Below, in pieces: positions 58,411 through 64,000 of a stretch of 64,000 bases of DNA. The first letter of the stretch is position 1, and each line of letters starts with the position of its first letter. The stretch is from Nonomuraea turcica (GTDB taxonomy: Bacteria > Actinomycetota > Actinomycetes > Streptosporangiales > Streptosporangiaceae), in the NCBI RefSeq assembly GCF_030718205.1, contig NZ_JAUZQF010000012.1, forward strand, positions 62,001 through 126,000, in the 5' to 3' direction. The position numbers and the translations under genes are program-made. The notes under the pieces are model-generated. The model was given only the letters and a program-made list of their open reading frames with translations, had not been told where the DNA came from and searched no databases.

Positions 58411-60519
58411 ATGCCGGACCTCGCGGACCCAAGACCAGGGGATCCCGCGTCGGTGGGGGATTTCCCCCTGATCGGGCGCCTCGGTGAGGGCGGGCAGGGC
58501 ATCGTCTACCTCGCCACGGCCCCGGACGGCGCCAAGGTCGCGCTCAAGCTGCTGCGGGCCGACCTGGCCGGCGACGCCGAGGCGTCGGAGCGGTTCGTCC
58601 GCGAGGTGGCGATGGCCAGGCGGGTGGCGCCGTTCTGCACCGCGCAGGTCATCGAGACGGGGTTGTTCGGCGGGCGGCCCTACATCGTGAGCGAGTACAT
58701 CGACGGCCCCACCCTGACCGACGTCGTCCGCACGCAGGGGCCCCGCTCGGGGGCCTCCCTGCACCGGCTCGCCATCGGCACCGTCACCGCGCTGGTCGCC
58801 ATCCACCAGGCCGGCATCGTGCACCGCGACTTCAAGCCGTCGAACGTGGTGCTGGCCTCCGACGGCCCCCGGGTGATCGACTTCGGCATCGCCAGGGCGC
58901 TCGACCTGTCCTCGACGCTCACCGGGACGGCGATCGGGACGCCCTCGTACATGGCGCCCGAGCAGCTCACCGAGTCGAGCCCCGGGCCGAAGTCGGACAT
59001 GTTCGCCTGGGCGTGCACGCTGCTGTACGCGGCGTCGGGGCGGCCGCCGTTCGGGCACGACAGCCTGCCCGCGGTCGTCAACCGGATCCTGCACACCGAG
59101 CCGGACGTCGGGGCGATCGAGGACCCGGGGCTGCGGGCGCTGGTGCGGGACTGCCTGGCCAAGGACCCGGCCCGGCGGCCCGCGGCCAGTGAGGCGCTCA
59201 TGCGCCTGCTCGGCCACGCCCCCGCCGCGCAGCCTCCCGCCCTCCTGCAGGAAGGCAGCGCCGCGGCCGCGTCAGGACCGGTGCCCGGGGTGGCCGGACC
59301 GGCCTGGCAGGCACCGGCCCACCACAGGCCTCTCGACCAAGGCACGCCCAGCAGGCCCCTCGGCCAAGGCCCGCCCCACAGGCCCGCTCCACGCCGCGTC
59401 ACCGGCTGGATCGTCGCCGGCAGCGCCGCCGGCGCGCTCGTGCTCATCGCGGTCACCGCCTTCGTCGCCATCCGCCTCGTCGACCTGCCCGGCGGCGGCC
59501 GCACGACCACCACGCCACTCGCCTCCGGCGGCGCGGTGACGACCTCCACCATGCCTTCCGCGACGACCTCCAGCGCATTACCCACCTCCAGCGGCGCGGT
59601 GACGGCCTCCACCACGCCTTCGTCCACCCCAAAACCGGCGAGCCGCTCGATCGCGCTCCCCGGCACCTCCATCCGCGTCGAGGAAGCCGACGGCGACCCC
59701 ATCAAGCTCGCCTCTTACACCGTCGGCAGCGGCAAGCGCCTCTACGTGCGCAAGCACGCGACCAACGCCTTCTCCGCCGACTCCCGCTACTTCGAGTACG
59801 CCCTGGACGCCAGGACCAATCTGGCTCTCGGCACCGACGTGGACTACAGCACCGACCTCTACGCCACCGTGTCGATCATCAACCACGTCACCGGCGCCAA
59901 GCGGATCGTCAAGGTGAGCAGGAAACCGGTCTTCCCCACCACGCCCCGCTGGTCGCCGGACGGCAAGCACGGCCTGGTGACCCTCTACAAGGATGCCGGC
60001 GGCAACACCGTCGAGTACGGGTACGGCATCGTCGACGTCACCACCGAGCGGGGACGCGCGTTCCCGATCAAGGAAGCGGGCGCGGGGGAGTGGCGCTTCT
60101 TCTGGGACGCGGGCGGCCGGGCGGTCGGCACGTGGGTGGGCGGCCAGATGAGGTTCTACGACCTGAACGGCAAGCTGCTGCGTACCCTGGCGAACGTGGG
60201 CACGCCGGTGTGGGTGGAGGGCGACGACATCTCCCCGAACGGCACCCGATTCCTGGCTCACTGCACGCCGGCGGGCACCGCGATCTGCGCCCGCTCCACC
60301 TCGGGCGACGACCCGGAGCGGATCATCATCCCGTTCGCCAGCAGCCGCCTCATCGGCTGGTGGGACGACGACCACCTGGCGGTGTGGCGCACCAAGGGGG
60401 CCGGGTACGAGGCCGTGGTGATCGACCTGTCCGGGCGGGTCAGCCGGGTGCTGGCGACCGCCCCCGCCAAGGCCGAGTTCGACATGATGGGCTTCCGCTT
60501 CACCCGCACCACCGCATGA
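58411..60519 (+). CDS. Membrane serine/threonine protein kinase with extracellular beta domain
   Basis: 702 aa from ATG 58411 (GGGAG upstream). Kinase domain ~15-275: GEGGQG (25-30), Lys46, HRDFKPSN with Asp140, DFG 157-159. It is closely related in sequence to the kinase at 1-1642. A Pro-rich linker (~280-330) leads to one membrane helix (~331-355). A Thr/Ser-rich stalk and an extracellular domain of TolB/WD40-like beta strands (PRWSPDGKHGLVTLYKD, WRFFWDAGGRAVGTWVGGQMRFYDLNGKLLRT) follow, a possible sensor. It signals by phosphorylating cytoplasmic targets. Confidence 0.9.
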   Translation: MPDLADPRPGDPASVGDFPLIGRLGEGGQGIVYLATAPDGAKVALKLLRADLAGDAEASERFVREVAMARRVAPFCTAQVIETGLFGGRPYIVSEYIDGPTLTDVVRTQGPRSGASLHRLAIGTVTALVAIHQAGIVHRDFKPSNVVLASDGPRVIDFGIARALDLSSTLTGTAIGTPSYMAPEQLTESSPGPKSDMFAWACTLLYAASGRPPFGHDSLPAVVNRILHTEPDVGAIEDPGLRALVRDCLAKDPARRPAASEALMRLLGHAPAAQPPALLQEGSAAAASGPVPGVAGPAWQAPAHHRPLDQGTPSRPLGQGPPHRPAPRRVTGWIVAGSAAGALVLIAVTAFVAIRLVDLPGGGRTTTTPLASGGAVTTSTMPSATTSSALPTSSGAVTASTTPSSTPKPASRSIALPGTSIRVEEADGDPIKLASYTVGSGKRLYVRKHATNAFSADSRYFEYALDARTNLALGTDVDYSTDLYATVSIINHVTGAKRIVKVSRKPVFPTTPRWSPDGKHGLVTLYKDAGGNTVEYGYGIVDVTTERGRAFPIKEAGAGEWRFFWDAGGRAVGTWVGGQMRFYDLNGKLLRTLANVGTPVWVEGDDISPNGTRFLAHCTPAGTAICARSTSGDDPERIIIPFASSRLIGWWDDDHLAVWRTKGAGYEAVVIDLSGRVSRVLATAPAKAEFDMMGFRFTRTTA

Positions 60520-60580
60520 GCTTCGGCTCGCCGGGCAGGCGTCCTAAGATCAAGGGCGGAACCCATCCAAGGGGGTTGGC

Positions 60581-61183
60581 GTGGACATCACCGTCATCGG
60601 CGAGGGCGCCGTCCTGGCCGCGCCCGACATCCTGCGCCTGCACGCGGGCGTCGAGGTGCGCAGGGCGTCCGCCGCGGATTCCTTCACCGCCGTCCGCGCC
60701 GCCGCCGCCCGCCTCGCGGACGCGCTGCGCCAGGCGGGGATCGCCGCGGAGGACGTACGGACGGTCGAGCTGTCGCTGGGACCGGAATACGAGACCTACC
60801 CGAAGGTGGCCGCCTACCGCGCGGCTCAAGGCGTGGAGGTCGTGGTGCGCGACCTGACCCGGGCCGATCGCGTCATCGACACGGTGGCCGGGGTCGGCGA
60901 GGAGGCCAGGCTCAACGGCGTGGCCTTCGAGCTGTCGAGCCCCGCCGACGTGCTGCGGGAGGCCAGGACCAGAGCGTTCCGCGACGCCGCCGCCAAGGCC
61001 ACGCAATACGCAGAGCTGGCCGGCCGCCCGCTGGGCCGGGTCGTGTCGGTGAGCGAGGACGTCAAGGGCGGCCCCCAGCCGCTGATGACCCTGGCCGCTG
61101 CGGCAGCCGACACCAGCGCCTCGATCAGCCCCGGCCGCCAGACCCTCACGGTCACCGTCGAAGTCGGCTACGACTTCGCCTAG
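60581..61183 (+). CDS. SIMPL domain protein
   Basis: 200 aa from GTG 60581 with AGGGGG upstream. It starts MDITVIGEGAVLAAPDILRLHAGVEVRRASAADSF and ends in the family's VTVEVGYDFA strand. RLNGVAFELSSPADVLREARTRAFRDAAAKATQYAELAGRPLGRVVSVSE is the second repeat. SIMPL proteins are found in envelope or signalling contexts; no signal peptide is present here. Function unknown. Confidence 0.9.
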   Translation: MDITVIGEGAVLAAPDILRLHAGVEVRRASAADSFTAVRAAAARLADALRQAGIAAEDVRTVELSLGPEYETYPKVAAYRAAQGVEVVVRDLTRADRVIDTVAGVGEEARLNGVAFELSSPADVLREARTRAFRDAAAKATQYAELAGRPLGRVVSVSEDVKGGPQPLMTLAAAAADTSASISPGRQTLTVTVEVGYDFA

Positions 61184-61193
61184 GAGACGCCGA

Positions 61194-61222
61194 GCCCCGC
61201 CCGGCGGGACGCCGGACGGGGC
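61194..61222. terminator. Bidirectional hairpin between convergent genes
   Basis: GCCCCG-C-CCGGC pairs with GCCGG-A-CGGGGC (one mismatch) around a 5-base loop. It lies between the SIMPL gene and the convergent hydrolase operon; no T-run. Confidence 0.6.
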
Positions 61223-61240
61223 ACGGGTGGGTGTGTCACC

Positions 61241-62131
61241 TCACATGGGGTGGCGCTTGAGGAACGCGTGGGCGGCCTCGCCCACGGCCACCGGGTTCAT
61301 GCTCTGCATCCCGTGCGTGGCGTTGGGGATGCCGGCCCGCTCGGCCTGCGGCAGCCAGTTCATGAGGAACCGCTGCGTCTCGCGGAACCCGGGCATCACG
61401 GACTCGCTGTCCAGGCCCATCGCCGCGAGCACCGGCATGTCCGGCTTCCGCGTGACCAGCCGGTCGGCCTCCGACGGCTTGAAGCCCCACTGCGAGATCG
61501 CCGGGAAGTCGACGGTGAACGTCGTGTCGACGCACTGCTCGACGCGGTCCCACACGTCGAGCGGCCCCGTCATCTCGACGGCGGGCAGGAAGCTCGGCCC
61601 GCACACCGCCTCCATGTACAGCTGGGCCGCGCCCAGCTTGTCGCCCGTCTCGTACAGCTTCATCGCGCTCATGAAGGCGTCGACGTTGGCGGTGATCGCG
61701 TCCGGCTCCTCGCGCGGCAGGTACGGCTCCAGCAGGATCGCGCTGTGCGCCCGCTCGGGGTAGGACAGCAGGAACTGGAAGGCGATCACCCCGCCGAAGG
61801 AGAAGGCCATGATGTGCGCCTTCTCGATGCCCAGGTGATCGAGCAGTTCGCGGGCGTGCTGGGCGCCGCCCTCGATGCTCAGCTCGGGCTTGTCCAGCGT
61901 GCTGCCGTTGTAGCCGGCGCGGTAGTAGCTGATGAGCTGATAGTCGTTCAGCAGCGGCGGGTGGAACCGCATGGGCGTGATGAGGCTGTCGGCGATGCTG
62001 GTGCCGTGGATGCACAGCACGGGCTCGCCCTCGCCCAGCACGGCGTACCTGAGCTCGGCGTCGCTCACCTGCGCCCGCCGGTCATGCTCGACGTTCCACT
62101 CGCGCCCGATGTACAGGGCGTTTCGCATCAT
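61241..62131 (-). CDS. Alpha/beta hydrolase, last gene of the Nif11 operon
   Basis: 296 aa. Oxyanion segment VLCIHGTSIADSL, nucleophile Ser111 in AFSFGGVIAFQF, a cap with PYLPREEPDAITANVDAFM, and a C-terminal His (NATHGMQS). Intact triad, so probably active on esters, amides or lactones. The start is ATG 62131 or the ATG directly after it (62128). Both overlap the stop of the Nif11 gene before it, so it is co-translated. Confidence 0.87.
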   Translation of the reverse strand: MMRNALYIGREWNVEHDRRAQVSDAELRYAVLGEGEPVLCIHGTSIADSLITPMRFHPPLLNDYQLISYYRAGYNGSTLDKPELSIEGGAQHARELLDHLGIEKAHIMAFSFGGVIAFQFLLSYPERAHSAILLEPYLPREEPDAITANVDAFMSAMKLYETGDKLGAAQLYMEAVCGPSFLPAVEMTGPLDVWDRVEQCVDTTFTVDFPAISQWGFKPSEADRLVTRKPDMPVLAAMGLDSESVMPGFRETQRFLMNWLPQAERAGIPNATHGMQSMNPVAVGEAAHAFLKRHPM

Positions 62132-62448
62132 GGCTTGTGCTCCAATCCGGCCAGGAGGCCGGTCTCGTCCAGGCTCGGCATGAGGTCGAAGACGAGGAAC
62201 TCCAGGTAGTAGCGGCCCCACAGCAGGTCCCAGAGCGGGAACCGCTCGTTGAACTCCTCGCCGCGCTCGCGCGCCAGCCGCTCCTCCAGCTCCCAGATCA
62301 GCGCGTCGAACTCCGCCGCGGTGAACGGCAGCCCGGCCGCGGCCGCCGCCGCGATGACCTCGTCCTTGGACTTGTCCTTGAGCAGATCGCACTGGTCGGG
62401 CCGCTCGGCCAGGCCGCGCAGGAAGTCGATGAGATTGGCTTCACTCAC
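62128..62448 (-). CDS. Small Nif11-domain protein A
   Basis: 106 aa from GTG 62448, with GAGGAG 6 nt upstream. Residues ~1-52 match the Nif11 domain (SEANLIDFLRGLAERPDQCDLLKDKSKDEVIAAAAAAGLPFTAAEFDALI), known from leader parts of ribosomal peptides. Residues 60-106 (NERFPLWDLLWGRYYLEFLVFDLMPSLDETGLLAG) are aromatic-rich and have no GG/GA cleavage site or Cys-rich core. The start overlaps the stop of protein B (GTGA). Confidence 0.8.
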   Translation of the reverse strand: MSEANLIDFLRGLAERPDQCDLLKDKSKDEVIAAAAAAGLPFTAAEFDALIWELEERLARERGEEFNERFPLWDLLWGRYYLEFLVFDLMPSLDETGLLAGLEHKP

Positions 62449-62747
62449 GACAGCTCCTCGTCGGTGAACCGCGCCACCACGTGGTGGACCAGATAGTCCA
62501 GGTAGCGGGTGCCCCACATGTGCCGCCACAGGGTGCTGCCGCCGTCGAACGGCTCCTTGTCCTTGTCGACGATGACGCCGGCCTCCAGCCGGCCGATGAC
62601 CCGCTCGGCGTCGGCCTGGGTGAAGGCGAACCCCTCGTTGCGGGCGTGGAAGAGGACCTGGGGCAGGTCCATGGGGGAATAGCGGGCCAGCAGGCCGGGA
62701 TCCGACCGGGCCGACTCCAGGAATCTGACGAACTCCGTCTCGGACAC
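62445..62747 (-). CDS. Small Nif11-domain protein B
   Basis: 100 aa from GTG 62747, two bases after the MetX-like gene's stop. Nif11 domain at ~1-52 (SETEFVRFLESARSDPGLLARYSPMDLPQVLFHARNEGFAFTQADAERVI). The C-terminal half (GGSTLWRHMWGTRYLDYLVHHVVARFTDEEL) shares the pattern LW-x(2)-(L/M)WG-x-(R/Y)YL(D/E)(Y/F)LV with protein A, so the two are paralogues. Neither resembles a classical precursor core. Confidence 0.8.
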   Translation of the reverse strand: MSETEFVRFLESARSDPGLLARYSPMDLPQVLFHARNEGFAFTQADAERVIGRLEAGVIVDKDKEPFDGGSTLWRHMWGTRYLDYLVHHVVARFTDEELS

Positions 62748-62749
62748 GA

Positions 62750-63745
62750 CTAGCGCTCCAGCGCGTTCCTGATCACGTCGTCGATGGCCTTCACGTCGGG
62801 CTCGGCCAGCCCGAACGTGGCCAGGTGGCCGAAGACGCTGTCGATCTGCCGGAAGGTCGCGCCGGGGATCCACCCGGCGTACTCCCTGAGCTCGTCCGGC
62901 GGGAACAGCGCGTCGCCGGTGAACGCGGCGATCGTGGTCTTGGCCGTGATCCGGCCCAAGGCCTCACGGAGCGATTCGCCCTCGGCGCCCGGCCAGGCCG
63001 CGTACGCCTTGCGGGCCTGGGTGACCACGTCGTTGGGGTCCTGCGGCAGCCAGAAGCCCTCCCAGAAGCCCGTGACGAACGCGTCCACGCTGTCGAAGCC
63101 GAGGTTGCGCCACACCTCGGTGCTGTCGTAGTAGAACGTACGCGGCGGGGCGGTGAGCGCGCTGGCGTGGGCCACGCGGGCCAGACCGCCGCGCACGCTC
63201 GCCGCGTCCTCGTAGGCGCCGTCGTTGTAGTTCGCGTCCGCGGTGATGGGCTCCTCCACGACTGTCTTCAGCCAGAGCTTGGTCCACGGCGGCGGGGTCG
63301 GGGCCCCGGCGATGGGGGCGATGCTCCGTACGAGGTCGCCGAAGCGCAGCGCCCACTCGTACACCTGGATGGCGCCGATCGACCAGCCGAGCGCCAGCCG
63401 GATCTCGCGCACCCCGAACACCTCCTCGAGCAGGCGCTGCTGGGCGATGACGTCGTCGGCGACGGAGACGGCGGGGAAGGGACGCGCCGGGGTGTTGCTC
63501 GGCGCGGAGGACGGCGGGAGGCCGAAGTGGCCGGGCAGCACGATGAAGTAGTCGCGGGGGTCCAGCGCCCGGTTCTCGCCGATCCAGCCGTTGAGCACCT
63601 CGGCGGGGGCGCCGAGGATGGTCGGGAAGACGACCACGTTGTCCTTGGCCGGGTTGAGCTCACCAAAGGTCTGGTAGGCGAGCCGGGCGCCTGGGAGCGT
63701 GGCGCCGGAGGCGAGGCGGAAGTCGCCGAGATCGAAGGTGTTCAT
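62750..63745 (-). CDS. MetX-like alpha/beta fold acyltransferase or hydrolase
   Basis: 331 aa from ATG 63745 (GGAG 6 nt upstream). The start FRLASGATLPGARLAYQTFGELNPAKDNVVVFPTILGAPAEV and the elbow LGWSIGAIQVYEWALRF (Ser122) are those of homoserine O-acetyltransferase-like proteins. GW replaces the usual GG before Ser, and the homoserine-binding residues are not apparent, so it is likely a hydrolase or transferase for another substrate. Asp in FTGDALFPPDE and His in FGHLATFG complete the triad. First complete gene of the coupled operon. Confidence 0.87.
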   Translation of the reverse strand: MNTFDLGDFRLASGATLPGARLAYQTFGELNPAKDNVVVFPTILGAPAEVLNGWIGENRALDPRDYFIVLPGHFGLPPSSAPSNTPARPFPAVSVADDVIAQQRLLEEVFGVREIRLALGWSIGAIQVYEWALRFGDLVRSIAPIAGAPTPPPWTKLWLKTVVEEPITADANYNDGAYEDAASVRGGLARVAHASALTAPPRTFYYDSTEVWRNLGFDSVDAFVTGFWEGFWLPQDPNDVVTQARKAYAAWPGAEGESLREALGRITAKTTIAAFTGDALFPPDELREYAGWIPGATFRQIDSVFGHLATFGLAEPDVKAIDDVIRNALER

Positions 63746-63763
63746 CACTGGCTCCAAACGTCG

Positions 63764-64000
63764 TCACGCGTCGAACCGCAGAATGGTCTTGATGTTCTTG
63801 CCGGACCTGAAGTCCTCCGCCGCCGTCTGGATGTCGGCGAAGTCGTACTCCTTGATGAGCGGCTGCACGGGCAGCCGGCCGCCCCGGATCAGCCGGGCCA
63901 GCAGCGGGACCAGCCGGTCCGGGTCGCTGTCGCCCTCGCACACGCCCAGCACGCGGCGGCCGGGCAGCAGCCGGTGCACGTCGATGGAGACCTCCACCCC
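63764..64000 (-). CDS. Zinc-type alcohol dehydrogenase, C-terminal part (gene starts outside window)
   Basis: The visible ~78 residues (GVEVSIDVHRLLPGRRVLGVCEGDSDPDRLVPLLARLIRGGRLPVQPLIKEYDFADIQTAAEDFRSGKNIKTILRFDA) are the end of a medium-chain alcohol dehydrogenase (P-x-LIxxYxFxDIxxAxEDxxSGxxIKxxLRF). The catalytic zinc site is in the missing part. It ends 19 bp before the MetX-like ATG, so it is the first gene of the operon as seen here. Confidence 0.8.
   Translation of the reverse strand, partial: GVEVSIDVHRLLPGRRVLGVCEGDSDPDRLVPLLARLIRGGRLPVQPLIKEYDFADIQTAAEDFRSGKNIKTILRFDA

Noticed and set aside
61241..62392. N-terminal extension of the last hydrolase of the Nif11 operon
   Set aside because: The extra 87 codons are the Nif11 protein A gene read in another frame; the ATG at 62131 fits the homologous start and the overlap.
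62128..62747. Typical lanthipeptide-like RiPP precursor call
   Set aside because: No GG or GA leader-cleavage site, no Cys- or Ser/Thr-rich core and no modifying enzyme is visible, so the label would be unsupported.

Overview
The window comes from a high-GC actinobacterium. GTG starts, leaderless promoters, a GlnR-type operator, the glnE/glnA pair, the lipA-lipB-sucB-lpd-pepA block, DUF4191/DUF3043 proteins and a PspA-PspAA pair all fit a filamentous actinomycete. A Streptosporangiaceae member such as Nonomuraea is my best guess, but no rRNA or marker gene is present to prove it.

Layout. 1-7.8 kb is core-like: a truncated Ser/Thr kinase, a class I glutamine amidotransferase, a HXXEE protein facing glnE, then a membrane protein, a GNAT acetyltransferase and a B3/B4-domain protein. 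8.4-26.2 kb is an accessory island between glnE and glnA. It holds pieces of a TetR regulator, tyrosine recombinases, an IS3-type transposase and an IstB ATPase, a stray piece of glnA, and two copies of a HigBA-like toxin-antitoxin remnant. It also holds an intact VapBC-like pair, small inverted-repeat elements, secreted FG-GAP and ricin-lectin proteins, an MBL hydrolase, a TetR/SDR pair and an ArsR/MFS pair. At its right end lies a 3.9-kb integrative element bounded by two 22-bp copies of the glnA 3' end. Its integrase is frameshifted, and the probable native glnA terminator now sits beyond the far repeat. 26.2-45.9 kb is conserved core: GlnR-box-controlled glnA, an RDD protein, a methyltransferase, DUF4191, a GH3 glucosidase, lipA, an M48-like protein, lipB, peptidase E, an epimerase, sucB, lpd and pepA, then a GntR/DUF1648/CPBP cluster.

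That last cluster is interrupted at 45.90-47.69 kb by an IS200/IS605-like element carrying an IscB RNA-guided nuclease gene. The 350-nt structured stretch before the gene is a candidate omega RNA. 48.6-52.8 kb has cobalamin assembly genes (cobS, cobU) and a SCO2322-like protein. 52.8-61.2 kb has an aldo/keto reductase, a SMI1/KNR4 membrane protein, DUF3043, PspA/PspAA, a DUF998-hydrolase fusion, a second membrane kinase and a SIMPL protein.

The window ends in a tightly coupled minus-strand operon: an alcohol dehydrogenase (cut by the end), a MetX-like hydrolase, two small Nif11-domain proteins and a second alpha/beta hydrolase. I do not recognise this gene set as a described pathway. It and the IscB element are the two most interesting parts. 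GlnE and GlnA are functional partners: GlnA keeps the tyrosine (Tyr402) that GlnE adenylylates. LipA and LipB make the lipoyl group carried by SucB and reoxidised by Lpd.
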